Below, in pieces: positions 36,290 to 50,190 of a stretch of DNA of 64,000 nt. The notes under the pieces were generated by a model. It was not told where the DNA came from. It made no database searches and saw only the letters and a list, made by a program, of their open reading frames with translations. Within the stretch, counting starts at the first letter, position 1. Each line of letters opens with the position of its first letter. A program made the position numbers and the translations under genes. Source of the stretch: Pseudomonas duriflava (GTDB lineage Bacteria; Pseudomonadota; Gammaproteobacteria; Pseudomonadales; Pseudomonadaceae); NCBI RefSeq assembly GCF_007830155.1, contig NZ_VLKY01000009.1, positions 62,001 through 126,000 on the forward strand. The letters run 5' to 3'.

Positions 36290-36985
36290 ATGAAGCTGCT
36301 CAAGACCACCACTCTCGTACTATGCATGAGCATTTCCGCTTGCAGTTCTTTTTATAAGGACGAAACCGCACATATAGAAAAACCTGCCGCGCCGGTACCG
36401 CAGATACAGGCCGATGCGGATAAAGGGCACTGGTGGTGGCCCTTTAGCAAGGGCGATAAGACTGTAACCGAGACCAAGGCAGCAGCGAAAGCCCAGGAAC
36501 TCAAGGTCAGCCAGGAATGGTTCGAATTACATGAAAAGGCTATCCGGGAAGCGGTAGCGGGTAGCAAGGTTCAGGTGGAGCGCCGTGAGAATGGCTTGGT
36601 ATTGATTGCCAACGTAGATGATTCCTTCAATCCGGACCGCGCGGAAATGCTGCTGCCGTCCATGCTTGGTCCGTTGGGACGTACAGCAAAACTGGTCGGC
36701 CAGGATGAGGAGAACGGAGTTATCATTCTAGGGCATACCGACAGTACCGGCAGTGAAGCCGTCAACGATAAGCTCAGCCTGGGTCGAGCCAAAGCCGTCG
36801 CCTCGATTTTCCGCCTCAGTGGCATGGGAGGCTCCCGTCTTGTCGTACGTGGTCTCAGTGCTACCCAACCACGCGCCGATAACGCAAGTCCTGAAGGCCG
36901 GGCACTCAACCGTCGCGTTGAAGTGCTGATCCAGCCTCGCGCCATGGTTCTGGCTTCGCTCGCTTCCTTGCAAGCAAAGCGCTGA
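36290..36985 (+). CDS. OmpA family lipoprotein
   Basis: The 231-residue protein has a signal peptide with lipobox ISAC (Cys18) and a linker with a WWWPFSKGDK patch. The C-terminal OmpA-like domain (about 95-220) has GVIILGHTDSTGSEAVNDKLSLGRAKAV. It probably tethers the outer membrane to peptidoglycan. It is not closely similar to the other OmpA lipoprotein at 28670, which carries a glycine zipper instead of the tryptophan patch. Confidence 0.9.
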   Translation: MKLLKTTTLVLCMSISACSSFYKDETAHIEKPAAPVPQIQADADKGHWWWPFSKGDKTVTETKAAAKAQELKVSQEWFELHEKAIREAVAGSKVQVERRENGLVLIANVDDSFNPDRAEMLLPSMLGPLGRTAKLVGQDEENGVIILGHTDSTGSEAVNDKLSLGRAKAVASIFRLSGMGGSRLVVRGLSATQPRADNASPEGRALNRRVEVLIQPRAMVLASLASLQAKR

Positions 36986-36990
36986 GTACT

Positions 36991-37027
36991 AGGGCATCCG
37001 GATCTGTATCACCGGTCCGGATGCCCT
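36991..37027. terminator. Inverted repeat after the OmpA-like gene
   Basis: AGGGCATCCGG (36991-37001) and CCGGATGCCCT (37017-37027) form an 11-bp stem. The U-tract is weak, so termination is likely but not certain. Confidence 0.55.
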
Positions 37028-37112
37028 AATCGTTTCAACCCCTGCCATGAGACAAGCAACCTTGCGCATGACTGGGTAAGCTGTAAGTTCCATTCCCGGA
37101 CAGGAGCTTGCT

Positions 37113-37763
37113 ATGACCCAGACGCTGGCTGATATGCGTCGTGACTACACACGCGATGGGCTTACTGAGGCCCAGGCACCCACCGATCCGTTTATTCTTT
37201 TTGGTCAGTGGTTCGAGGAGGCGGTTAGAACCGAGCAGCCACCTGTAGAGGCTAATGCTATGGTTCTGGCAACGGTTGACGCCGAGCAGCAACCGCATTG
37301 TCGCGTGCTATTGCTCAAGGGGGTCGACTCCCATGGCTTCGTTTTTTATACCAATTACGAAAGTGCCAAAGGACAGCAAATAGCTGTTCAGCCCAAAGCC
37401 GCCATGACTTTCTTCTGGCCTACGCTGGAGCGACAGGTTCGTATCGAAGGTACCATCGAGCAGGTAAGTGCCGAAGAGTCGGACGCCTATTACCGTGTGC
37501 GTCCGCTAGGCAGTCGCCTGGGGGCTTGGGCCTCACCTCAGAGCCGTGTGATCACTGGTCGTGAGGAACTTGAAGCCAGAGTCGCCGAAATCCAGACACG
37601 TTTCGCCCGTCAGGAAGAGCCTCCGCGTCCCCCGCATTGGGGCGGTTATCGTCTAGTCCCGCATCGTATCGAGTTCTGGCAAGGACGCTCGAGCCGTCTG
37701 CATGACCGGCTGGATTATCAGCGAGATGGCGAAGGCTGGCGGCGCCAGCGTCTGGCACCATGA
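37113..37763 (+). CDS. pdxH: Pyridoxamine 5'-phosphate oxidase
   Basis: The 216-residue protein matches the length and sequence pattern of Pdx[36 protein letters not shown], the FMN-contact segment [12 protein letters not shown] and the C-terminal signature [18 protein letters not shown]. It oxidises pyridoxine or pyridoxamine 5'-phosphate to pyridoxal 5'-phosphate using FMN and oxygen. CAGGAG stands six bases before ATG. Confidence 0.97.
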   Translation: MTQTLADMRRDYTRDGLTEAQAPTDPFILFGQWFEEAVRTEQPPVEANAMVLATVDAEQQPHCRVLLLKGVDSHGFVFYTNYESAKGQQIAVQPKAAMTFFWPTLERQVRIEGTIEQVSAEESDAYYRVRPLGSRLGAWASPQSRVITGREELEARVAEIQTRFARQEEPPRPPHWGGYRLVPHRIEFWQGRSSRLHDRLDYQRDGEGWRRQRLAP

Positions 37764-37795
37764 GCGTTTAAAGTAAGTAGATGAAGGAGTGCCGT

Positions 37796-38902
37796 ATGAT
37801 CGAGCTTGACTCTACGTTGGCCCAGCACATCGTTGATCGGGCTATGGCTATCCTTCCTTACAATATAAACGTGATGGACGCACAAGGCATGATCATCGGT
37901 AGTGGTGATCCGCAGCGCTTGCATACACGACACGAAGGCGCACAGCTGGTTTTGGCCAACAGCCGTATCGTTGAAATCGACGAGCGTACCGCCTCCTGCC
38001 TGCGTGGTGTCCGCCCGGGCGTCAACATGCCTTTGCTCTATGCCGAGCGATTGATTGGCGTGCTAGGCATCACAGGCGTGCCGGAGGTCGTAAGGCCGTA
38101 TGCCGAGTTGGTCAGGATGGCGGCAGAAATGCTCGTTGAGCAGCGTCAGGCGCATAGGGAACGGCACTGGCAGGGGCATCGTCTCGATAAGTGGATCGCT
38201 CAGTTGCTCGATCCTTCTGTGCCGTTCAATACGTTGGCCGCCGAAGCGGAGAGGCAACAAGTGCCGCTGGGCTGGCCTCGGCAGGTCTGCCTGATCGAAT
38301 TGGATGAGGCGAGTGATGCCCGGCCGGATAAACCGCTGAGCGCCTTGTTATCTTTCCAGGCCGATAGTTTTTGTGCGCCTATTGGGGTCAAAGAGTGGTT
38401 CTGGTGCCGACCTTATCATCCCCAGGCCGATGACCTTTTGTGGTTGAGCCAGGCTGAGGCGCGGGGATGGAAACTGGCGCGCCTTACGGTTTCCGGTGCG
38501 CTGGAGACACTAGCTGATCTGCGCGAGGCATGTCAGGCACTGCGTCTGTTGCAATCGTATGGGCGTGCCTGCCTCCCGGCCACACAGGTGTTGCGGCTGG
38601 AGGAGCACCGGTTGACCACCTTGCTGTACAGCCAGCGGCAGAGCTGGCTATTGCAAGGTTGGCTGGAGCCGCTCAAGCGTCTGTTTGCACAGGATGAGCA
38701 GGGGGTTTTGCGTAGCACTTTACATGCCTGGTGTATGCATCATGGTCAAGCTTCGGCCTGTGCGGCATTTCTGCATATCCATCGAAATACCTTACGTTAC
38801 CGACTTGAGCGGATTTGCGAGCTGAGCGGGTTGGACCCCAGCATGCTTGGGCAATGGCTATACCTATCCTTAGGCATGAGTCTTTTGGAGTGCGATAGCT
38901 GA
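37796..38902 (+). CDS. cdaR: CdaR family sugar-diacid/glycerate-responsive transcriptional activator
   Basis: From ATG 37796 (AAGGAG six bases upstream) the product has 368 residues. It has an N-terminal sugar-diacid recognition domain (LDSTLAQHIVDRAMAILPYNINVMD, about 1-135), a middle GGDEF-like segment, and a C-terminal PucR-type helix-turn-helix (HIHRNTLRYRLERI, about residues 327-340). CdaR-type proteins activate uptake and breakdown of glycerate or sugar diacids. It is directly upstream of a GntP permease and glycerate kinase on the same strand, its likely targets. Confidence 0.9.
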   Translation: MIELDSTLAQHIVDRAMAILPYNINVMDAQGMIIGSGDPQRLHTRHEGAQLVLANSRIVEIDERTASCLRGVRPGVNMPLLYAERLIGVLGITGVPEVVRPYAELVRMAAEMLVEQRQAHRERHWQGHRLDKWIAQLLDPSVPFNTLAAEAERQQVPLGWPRQVCLIELDEASDARPDKPLSALLSFQADSFCAPIGVKEWFWCRPYHPQADDLLWLSQAEARGWKLARLTVSGALETLADLREACQALRLLQSYGRACLPATQVLRLEEHRLTTLLYSQRQSWLLQGWLEPLKRLFAQDEQGVLRSTLHAWCMHHGQASACAAFLHIHRNTLRYRLERICELSGLDPSMLGQWLYLSLGMSLLECDS

Positions 38903-38989
38903 TTGTGCATGCGCACAATAAAGATCGTGCAAAAAAGCAATTTCTTTGTGCTGCTGCCTCAGGCGAAAGGTTTCTACTTGATAGCACAA
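38903..38989. promoter_or_regulatory. Candidate CdaR operator cluster
   Basis: A perfect 16-bp palindrome TTGTGCATGCGCACAA (38903-38918) is followed by a single TTGTGC (38946-38951) and a GCACAA (38984-38989). All lie between cdaR and gntP. Repeated half-sites of one word suggest the operator of the neighbouring regulator; this is inference. Confidence 0.45.
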
Positions 38990-39039
38990 TAGGCTCAACC
39001 TTGCGGTAATCCGATCACAATAACAATCCGGAGCCTGAC

Positions 39040-40398
39040 ATGAGTCTTGTCCTTATTCTGGTAGCGCTGATTGCGTTCATCGTCATCACAACGACACGCT
39101 TAAAGCTACACCCTTTCCTTGCTTTGCTGCTGGCTGCGTTTCTGGCCGGTTTCGCGTATCAGGTCCCGGTGTCTGATATCACCAAAACCCTTACAGCTGG
39201 TTTTGGCAGTATTTTGGGCTACATCGGTATTGTAATTGCGCTTGGTACAATCATTGGTGTGATCCTCGAACGCAGTGGCGCTGCCATTACCATGGCTGAA
39301 ACCGTAATTCGACTACTGGGTGAGCGCTTTCCAACGCTGACCCTTTCCATCATTGGCTACCTCGTGTCGATTCCGGTCTTTTGCGACTCTGGTTACGTCA
39401 TCCTTAACTCATTGAAAAATGCGTTAGCGGCGCGAATGAGGGTCTCGCTGGTTTCGATGAGCGTGGCGCTGGCTACTGGTCTTTATGCTACGCACACGTT
39501 CGTACCGCCTACGCCTGGTCCAATTGCGGCAGCAGGTAATCTAGGCCTTGATGCACAGTTAGGGTTAGTAATCGCCGTTGGCTTGGTCGTGTCCTTTGTT
39601 ACTGCCATGGCAGGTCTATGGTGGGCCAACCGGTTCCTTAATAAAGATATCGCGCTGGTAGATGACGGTACGCCCATGCCGGCAGCAGAAGACTTTGCTG
39701 CCCTCCGTGCACGGTACGGGACCTTGCCCAGCGCCTTTCAGGCCTTCGCGCCGATTTTTGTACCAATTTTGTTGATCTGTTTAGGCTCTGTGGCGGCGTT
39801 TCCAGGCAGGCCGTTCGGAGAGGGTATGGCCCTGACCGTGTTCGGCTTCATCGGTCAACCCGTGCCTGCGTTGTTGGTTGGGCTGGCGCTTGCCTGTACC
39901 TTGTTGAAGGGAAGCAACAAGCGGCAAGAGTTTCAGGAACGTGTGACGGAGGGCATTCTGGCAGCGGCGCCGATTCTGCTGATTACTGGCGCGGGCGGAG
40001 CCTTTGGCGCTGTGCTAAAGGTTACTCCTCTAGGCGATTACCTGGGATCTACGCTTTCGGCGTTGGGGATTGGCCTATTCATGCCATTCCTCGTGGCAGC
40101 AGCCTTGAAGACGGCTCAGGGATCTACCACGGTTGCCTTGGTCACTACCTCCGCATTAGTCGCTCCCTTGCTCGGCCAGCTTGGGCTGGATAGTGAAATA
40201 GGGCGGGTCCTTACCGTTATGGCGATCGGTGCGGGGGCAATGACGGTTTCCCATGCTAATGACAGTTTCTTCTGGGTCGTTACGCAATTTAGCCGCATGA
40301 GTGTAGCTACAGCTTATCGTGCCCAAACCCTGGCGACCCTGGTACAGGGGCTCGTGGGTATGGCTACCGTTTGGCTATTGAGTCTGATCCTGCTTTGA
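39040..40398 (+). CDS. GntP family permease (glycerate/gluconate uptake)
   Basis: The 452-residue protein has 12 or more hydrophobic helices and GntP family features. These include RLKLHPFLALLLAAFLAGF at the N-terminus, LERSGAAITMAETVIRLLG, FVPPTPGPIAAAGNLG, and the C-terminal KTAQGSTTVALVTTSAL and MTVSHANDSFFWVVTQFS. Family members import gluconate or related hydroxy acids with protons. The next gene encodes glycerate kinase, so glycerate is the likely substrate here. CGGAG lies seven bases before ATG. Confidence 0.92.
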   Translation: MSLVLILVALIAFIVITTTRLKLHPFLALLLAAFLAGFAYQVPVSDITKTLTAGFGSILGYIGIVIALGTIIGVILERSGAAITMAETVIRLLGERFPTLTLSIIGYLVSIPVFCDSGYVILNSLKNALAARMRVSLVSMSVALATGLYATHTFVPPTPGPIAAAGNLGLDAQLGLVIAVGLVVSFVTAMAGLWWANRFLNKDIALVDDGTPMPAAEDFAALRARYGTLPSAFQAFAPIFVPILLICLGSVAAFPGRPFGEGMALTVFGFIGQPVPALLVGLALACTLLKGSNKRQEFQERVTEGILAAAPILLITGAGGAFGAVLKVTPLGDYLGSTLSALGIGLFMPFLVAAALKTAQGSTTVALVTTSALVAPLLGQLGLDSEIGRVLTVMAIGAGAMTVSHANDSFFWVVTQFSRMSVATAYRAQTLATLVQGLVGMATVWLLSLILL

Positions 40399-40448
40399 CA
40401 ACCGAGTGACGATCACTAAGAGGCTGATCCATCAGTCGGGAGCTTTTT

Positions 40449-41585
40449 ATGAAAATTATCATTGCACCAGACTCTTTCAAGGAAAGCTTAAGTGCGCCTG
40501 CTGTGGCTGAAGCTATAGCCCGGGGGTGGCAGCAGATCTATCCCGAAGCCAGATGTGTGCTCAAGCCCATGGCCGATGGTGGAGAGGGCACTGTTGACGC
40601 ACTGCTAGCTGCGGTAGGGGGCGAGCGGCGTGAGCAGGTTGTGCAAGGGCCTATGCTTGAAGCGGTGACAGCACAGTGGGGCTGGCTGGGGCAAAGGACG
40701 GCTGTAATCGAGATGGCTGCTGCGAGTGGTCTGCATTGGGTGCTACGGGAGCAGAGGGATGCATTGCGTGCCTGTAGTTACGGAACCGGCGAGCTGATCC
40801 TTGCCGCGCTGGATGCTGGAGCAAAGCGGATTATTCTCGGCTTGGGCGGCAGTGCCACCAATGATGGGGGCTCCGGTTTGCTGCGTGCGCTTGGCATACG
40901 TTTTCTAGATGAGCGCGAGCAGACTCTACCGCCAGGTGGGGCTGCCCTGGCTCAGCTCGCACGAATCGATATGGCAGGGCTCGATCCACGCCTTGTGGAT
41001 GTGCGTATCGATATTGCTGCCGATGTGGACAACCCCTTGTGTGGCCCTAAGGGCGCCTCGGCCGTATTCGGGCCGCAAAAGGGCGCTACGCCGGAGCAGG
41101 TACAGGTGCTCGATGCCGCACTGGCCCACTTCGCTCAGGTTACTGCCCGAGCTATTGGAAAGGATGTGAGCACGGTGCCGGGCGTAGGGGCCGCAGGCGG
41201 TTTGGGGTTTGCCGCCAAGGCTTTTCTTAACGCCGAGTTCCATCGCGGTATCGAATTAGTTGCCGATGTTTCCCGACTGGCCGAGGCCATGGCGGGTGCC
41301 GATCTGGTCATAACCGGCGAAGGCCGCCTTGACTCGCAGAGCCTTCATGGTAAGACGCCCGTCGGCGTGGCCAGAATTGCACAACAGGCTTCTGTTCCGG
41401 TAGTCGCTTTAGTGGGCAGCTTGGGCGAAGGTTATCAGCAGGTCTATGACGCAGGAATAACCGCAGCCTTTAGTCTGGCTCCAGGTCCGATCAGTCTGGA
41501 AACCGCTTGCTCGACCGCAGCCGCGGAGCTGGAGGCGAGGGCGGCCGATCTTGCCAGGCTATGGCGCTTGGCTCGCTCCTGTTAA
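40449..41585 (+). CDS. Glycerate kinase
   Basis: The 378-residue protein is a type II glycerate kinase (GarK/GlxK family). The diagnostic N-terminus is KIIIAPDSFKESLSAPAVAEAI, then PMADGGEGTVDALL, GLGGSATNDGGSGLLRALG and the C-terminal TGEGRLDSQSLHGKTPVGVA. It phosphorylates D-glycerate to 2- or 3-phosphoglycerate, feeding glycolysis. It follows the permease by 50 bases and presumably shares its CdaR-controlled transcript. Confidence 0.95.
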   Translation: MKIIIAPDSFKESLSAPAVAEAIARGWQQIYPEARCVLKPMADGGEGTVDALLAAVGGERREQVVQGPMLEAVTAQWGWLGQRTAVIEMAAASGLHWVLREQRDALRACSYGTGELILAALDAGAKRIILGLGGSATNDGGSGLLRALGIRFLDEREQTLPPGGAALAQLARIDMAGLDPRLVDVRIDIAADVDNPLCGPKGASAVFGPQKGATPEQVQVLDAALAHFAQVTARAIGKDVSTVPGVGAAGGLGFAAKAFLNAEFHRGIELVADVSRLAEAMAGADLVITGEGRLDSQSLHGKTPVGVARIAQQASVPVVALVGSLGEGYQQVYDAGITAAFSLAPGPISLETACSTAAAELEARAADLARLWRLARSC

Positions 41586-41774
41586 GACAAAGCGTTCCGC
41601 TTGCGTGCCTGGTGCCTGGCAATCTGAACGCTAACTGACGAGCCCGTGCAGTATTCAGCCAATGACTCAACGAGTATGCGAGGATTTAACCAAAGCTGAA
41701 CATTCCTGTCAGGCAGGATGTCCATCGCCTAAGGGTTCTGCCTGAACAGCCCTGTTGGAACTGGAGTAGAAACC

Positions 41775-42248
41775 ATGAAAAAAACCACTCAAGTAGTCGC
41801 CTCGCTCACAGCTGCCGTACTATTGGCTGGCTGTGTATCCAATCAGTCGGGCGATGTCTATTCACGAGATGAGGCGCGTCAGGTACAGACCGTCCGGATG
41901 GGAACTATCACTGCTCTTCGTCCGGTCAAGATTGAAGGAACCAAAACACCAATCGGCACCGGTGCCGGTGCGGCTGTTGGTGGTATTGCCGGCAGCGGAA
42001 TCGGCGGCGGTCGGGGCAGTTATGTGGCTGCCATTGTCGGAGCGGTAGCGGGCGGACTTTTAGGTGCCGCAACAGAAGAAGGCTTTACCCGAGCCGACGG
42101 TGTAGAAATCACTGTGCGAGAGGATGACGGTAGCAGCCGTGCCTATGTTCAGGAAGTCGGCAAGGGTGAAGTATTCCGGGTCGGCGAGCGGGTGCGGATC
42201 TTGACGGTCAATGGTACAAGCCGCGTAGCGCCTAGCGTTCCGCAGTAA
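41775..42248 (+). CDS. Glycine-zipper outer-membrane lipoprotein (SlyB/Pcp type)
   Basis: The 157-residue protein has a lipoprotein signal ending LLAGC (Cys20) and a glycine-zipper double helix (GTGAGAAVGGIAGSGIGG...IVGAVAGGLLGAATEE, about 60-100). A C-terminal beta-rich domain follows (VEITVREDDGSSRAYVQ). This matches SlyB-like lipoproteins that help outer-membrane integrity. It is transcribed alone. Confidence 0.9.
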   Translation: MKKTTQVVASLTAAVLLAGCVSNQSGDVYSRDEARQVQTVRMGTITALRPVKIEGTKTPIGTGAGAAVGGIAGSGIGGGRGSYVAAIVGAVAGGLLGAATEEGFTRADGVEITVREDDGSSRAYVQEVGKGEVFRVGERVRILTVNGTSRVAPSVPQ

Positions 42249-43776
<1,528 letters not shown>

Positions 43777-43848
43777 TTGACAGGTGGCGCAGGGACGCGC
43801 CGCCATCTTCAGGGATGAACTCTTTTTTCACTATTAAGGAGCGACTTC

Positions 43849-44868
43849 ATGCTGGTGATGCGACCGGCCCGGGCATCCGACTTGCCTCATGTACAGCGTC
43901 TGGCTGCGGACAGTCCAGTGGGGGTCACCTCGTTGCCGGACGATACGGAGCGACTCCGGGAAAAGATTCGTCTGTCGGAGGCCTCCTTTGCCGCCGAAGT
44001 CAGCTTCAATGGTGAAGAAAGCTACTTTTTTGTTCTAGAGGATACCCAAACGGGGCGGCTGGCTGGTTGCTCGGCCATTATCGCAACGGCAGGTTTCTCC
44101 GAGCCCTTTTACAGTTTTCGTAACGAGACGTTTATCCACGCTTCGCGTGAGTTAAAGATTCATAACAAGACTCATGTGCTTTCGCTGTGTCATGACCTGA
44201 CCGGCAATAGCGTGCTCAGTAGCTTTTACGTCGAACGCGACTTGCTCGATACGCCTTATGCCGAGCTTAACTCCCGAGGCCGCCTGTTGTTCATGGCCGG
44301 GCATCCGGAGCGCTTTGCAGATTCGGTCGTAGTAGAAATTGTCGGTATGAGCGATGAACAGGGAGACTCTCCCTTTTGGAATGCCGTAGGTCGTCACTTC
44401 TTTGATGTGAGCTATGCCGAAGCTGAGCGCATTTCCGGTGCCAAGAGCCGGACATTCTTGGCCGAACTGATGCCAATCTACCCGATCTACGTGCCTCTGC
44501 TATCAGATGCTGCTCAGGAAGCCATGGGGCAGGTTCATCCACGTGCACAGATCACTTTCGATGTATTGACCCGAGAGGGTTTCGAAACGGACAACTACAT
44601 CGACATTTTCGATGGCGGGCCGACGCTGCATGCCCGTACAAGCGCTATCCGCTCAATTGCCAGCAGCCAAGTGGCACGCGTTGACAGCCCTCGTGAGACG
44701 GTAGGAAGTGGCCAGGTCTATCTGATTAGTAACGATCGCCTACAAGACTACCGAGCCGTGGTTCAGACACTCGATTGGGCGCCGGGTCAGCCCGTGGCGT
44801 TGCCGCAATCGGTTGCCGAGGCGCTGTGCGTGTCTGTTGGCGATACCGTGCGGCTGATAGCCGTCTGA
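43849..44868 (+). CDS. aruF: Arginine N-succinyltransferase, alpha subunit
   Basis: The 339-residue protein is one of two homologous AstA-type subunits, with MRPARASDLPHVQRLAADS at the N-terminus and SASRELKIHNKTHVLSLCHDLTG-like and RTFLAELMPIYPIYVPLL segments. The enzyme transfers succinyl from succinyl-CoA to arginine, the entry step of the AST pathway. GGAG lies nine bases before ATG. A GC-rich hairpin (GGTGGCGC...GCGCCGCC) in the 72-base gap after aruC may modulate expression. Confidence 0.95.
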   Translation: MLVMRPARASDLPHVQRLAADSPVGVTSLPDDTERLREKIRLSEASFAAEVSFNGEESYFFVLEDTQTGRLAGCSAIIATAGFSEPFYSFRNETFIHASRELKIHNKTHVLSLCHDLTGNSVLSSFYVERDLLDTPYAELNSRGRLLFMAGHPERFADSVVVEIVGMSDEQGDSPFWNAVGRHFFDVSYAEAERISGAKSRTFLAELMPIYPIYVPLLSDAAQEAMGQVHPRAQITFDVLTREGFETDNYIDIFDGGPTLHARTSAIRSIASSQVARVDSPRETVGSGQVYLISNDRLQDYRAVVQTLDWAPGQPVALPQSVAEALCVSVGDTVRLIAV

Positions 44869-44965
44869 CGATGAGCACGGCTCAGTGTATCGCTGTTATG
44901 AAATTCCCTGCCTGCGCCACAAGTATGGTTCTGGCGGCTAGCGGCTTCAGGGTTTCGGAGGAAAC

Positions 44966-45976
44966 ATGATTATTCGTCCTGTCACCAGCGCGGACCTGCC
45001 AGCGCTGATCGATCTCGCACGCACGACCGGTGCGGGATTGACTACCTTGCCTGCTAGCGAGGAGCGTTTGGCGCATCGGGTAGCCTGGGCCGAGAAAAGC
45101 TTTCGTGGCGAGGCCGAGCCTGCCGATGCCGACTACCTCTTTGTGCTTGAGCAGGATGATGGTCGTGTAGTGGGCATCTCGGGCATTGCTGGGGCTGTAG
45201 GGTTGCGTGAACCTTGGTACAACTACCGGGTAGGACTAACTGTCAGCGCCTCGCGTGAACTGAATATTCATCGTCAGATACCGACGCTATTTATGGCTAA
45301 CGATCTGACGGACAACTCCGAGCTATGTTCCCTGTTCCTACATGCTGACTATCGTCATGGCCTCAATGGGCGTTTGTTATCTAAGGCGCGCTTTCTCTTT
45401 ATCGCCGAGTTTCGCAAGCTGTTCTCGAACAAGCTGATCGCCGAAATGCGTGGTGTTTCGGACAGCCGGGGGCTGTCGCCATTCTGGGAGAACCTGGGGC
45501 GCCATTTCTTCAAGATGGAATTTTCCCAGGCGGACTACCTGACGGGCGTTGGGCATAAGGCTTTCATTGCCGAGTTGATGCCAAAGTTTCCGCTCTATAC
45601 CTGTTTCCTGTCGGACGCAGCGCGGGCCGTCATAGGACGCGTCCATCCGGATACCGAGCCGGCCTTGCGTATGCTCAACGCCGAAGGCTTCGCTTATCAG
45701 GGTTATGTGGATATTTTCGATGCTGGCCCTGCCATCGAGTCGGAAACCGACAAGGTTCGGGCGATTCAGCAAAGCCAGACGCTGGTCCTCTCGATTGGAA
45801 CACCTGGTGATGATGCTGTGTCTTATCTGATCCATAACCGTAAGCGCGAGCAGTGCCGGATCACAGCAGCCCCGGCGCGAGTGGCCTCGGGGACCTTGGT
45901 TGTGGATCCGGTTACCGCCCGCCGATTACAGCTGTCGGCAGGTGCACAAGTGCGTGCTGTTACGGTTGCGCCCTAG
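44966..45976 (+). CDS. aruG: Arginine N-succinyltransferase, beta subunit
   Basis: The 336-residue protein is the paralogue of the gene upstream, with matching IIRPVTSADLPALIDLARTTG, ELNIHRQIPTLFMANDLTD and KAFIAELMPKFPLYTCFL blocks. Pseudomonas encodes two subunits (AruF and AruG) where E. coli has a single AstA. GGAGG lies five to six bases before ATG. The 97-base gap after aruF shows no gene. Confidence 0.95.
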   Translation: MIIRPVTSADLPALIDLARTTGAGLTTLPASEERLAHRVAWAEKSFRGEAEPADADYLFVLEQDDGRVVGISGIAGAVGLREPWYNYRVGLTVSASRELNIHRQIPTLFMANDLTDNSELCSLFLHADYRHGLNGRLLSKARFLFIAEFRKLFSNKLIAEMRGVSDSRGLSPFWENLGRHFFKMEFSQADYLTGVGHKAFIAELMPKFPLYTCFLSDAARAVIGRVHPDTEPALRMLNAEGFAYQGYVDIFDAGPAIESETDKVRAIQQSQTLVLSIGTPGDDAVSYLIHNRKREQCRITAAPARVASGTLVVDPVTARRLQLSAGAQVRAVTVAP

Positions 45977-48792
<2,816 letters not shown>

Positions 48793-48802
48793 GTGCTTGA
48801 TT

Positions 48803-49087
48803 ATGACCATTGGCTTGTCCCTTATCCTTGAAGATGCTCAGGGCGAACATCAGGAAGTAGAGGCTTTTCGTATTGCCGTCCACCTCAATGATCGTGATCT
48901 CTGGCTTGAGCCGGACGGGCAGGGTGGGCTGACCCTCTATGCGGAATCTTTCGAAGACGAAGTCGAGACGCCGGTCATTACCTTGCGGCCCCAGGCGGTC
49001 AATCAGTTTGGGTTGACGGTTAGCCTCGAGCCGGTTGAGGATGGCCACGAACATGGTCCGGATTGCGGTTGCGAACACGACCACTGA
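48803..49087 (+). CDS. Small protein with His/Cys-rich C-terminal tail, inside the aru operon
   Basis: From ATG 48803 the product has 94 residues. It has a beta-rich body (GLSLILEDAQGEHQEVEAFRI...LRPQAVNQFGLTVSLE) and a tail HEHGPDCGCEHDH that should bind metal. It sits between aruB and aruE, as does an uncharacterised gene in P. aeruginosa. Function unknown; a metal-handling role for AruE, a zinc enzyme encoded next, is possible but untested inference. The tail resembles that of the unrelated SEC-C protein at 26070. Confidence 0.8.
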   Translation: MTIGLSLILEDAQGEHQEVEAFRIAVHLNDRDLWLEPDGQGGLTLYAESFEDEVETPVITLRPQAVNQFGLTVSLEPVEDGHEHGPDCGCEHDH

Positions 49088-49114
49088 TCAATCTTTTACC
49101 CAGACAGGATCATC

Positions 49115-50143
49115 ATGACGGAACAGTACGGTCTTTCCCTGGGCAAGTTGCTTGAGCTAACCCTGGCCGGTCGGGAGCCGGCCGAAAAAATCCAACTTAC
49201 TTCGAGTGGCACTCGGCTGCAGTGGTTGGAAGAGGGCGCCTTGTTGGTCAAGCCTGCAGCCAGTGAGGATACTGGCTTCGACGTGCTGCTTTCTGCCGGA
49301 ATACACGGCAATGAAACGGCTCCTATAGAGTTAGTGGACAGGCTTTTGAAAAGTATTGCCCGAGGAGAGATCAAGCCTCGGGTACGGATTCTGTTTCTGC
49401 TGGGTAATCCAGAGGCGATGCGGCGCAATGTCCGCTTTGTAGAACAGGACATGAATCGACTGTTTAACGGCCGTCATGCCTTGATGTCAGGATTTGAAGC
49501 CCAGCGGGCTGATCAACTGGAGCGACTGGTTTCACAATTCTTCAGCGAGCCTAAACGTGCGCGTTTGCATTACGATCTGCATACCGCCATTCGGGGGTCG
49601 GCTATCGAGCGCTTCGCCCTGTATCCCTGGAGTGAAGGACGTACTCATTCCCAGGCTGAAATGGCGCGGCTGGAAGCGGCTGGTATTGATGCCATTTTGT
49701 TGCAGAGCAAGCCGGGCATTACGTTTAGTGCTTACAGTTATGCTGCTCACGAGGCGGAGGCATTTACGTTAGAGCTAGGTAAGGCTCGGCCTTTCGGACA
49801 GAACGCAGGCGTTGATCTTTCAAAGCTTGAGTCCGGGCTAAGGGCTTTGATCGAGCAGCGTGAACCGCCTCGGCCTGAAAAGCCAGAGCACTTAAGAGTT
49901 TTTCGCGTGTCACGAGAGATCATCAAGCACAGCGATAACTTTAAGCTCCACCTGGCTGATGATGTTGCTAACTTTACAGCCTTACCTGAAGGTTATCTGC
50001 TGGCTGAAGACGGCGTACATCAATGGATCGTGACCGAAACGGATGCACGAATCATTTTTCCCAATCCTCATGTCAAGCCAGGCCTTCGTGCTGGAATATT
50101 GATCGTGCCCTGTACTCCTGCAGGCCAGGCCGTGCTTTCTTAG
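49115..50143 (+). CDS. aruE: Succinylglutamate desuccinylase
   Basis: The 342-residue protein is a zinc carboxypeptidase-like enzyme with the metal ligands in [12 protein letters not shown] and [11 protein letters not shown] and a catalytic Glu in [14 protein letters not shown]. It splits succinylglutamate into succinate and glutamate, the last step of the AST pathway. It lies 27 bases after the small His/Cys-rich protein gene and closes the operon. Confidence 0.96.
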   Translation: MTEQYGLSLGKLLELTLAGREPAEKIQLTSSGTRLQWLEEGALLVKPAASEDTGFDVLLSAGIHGNETAPIELVDRLLKSIARGEIKPRVRILFLLGNPEAMRRNVRFVEQDMNRLFNGRHALMSGFEAQRADQLERLVSQFFSEPKRARLHYDLHTAIRGSAIERFALYPWSEGRTHSQAEMARLEAAGIDAILLQSKPGITFSAYSYAAHEAEAFTLELGKARPFGQNAGVDLSKLESGLRALIEQREPPRPEKPEHLRVFRVSREIIKHSDNFKLHLADDVANFTALPEGYLLAEDGVHQWIVTETDARIIFPNPHVKPGLRAGILIVPCTPAGQAVLS

Positions 50144-50190
50144 GCGGCTTTGCATTAGCATCGGCTCTTCCTTGTTTCGGAGCCGCCTGC

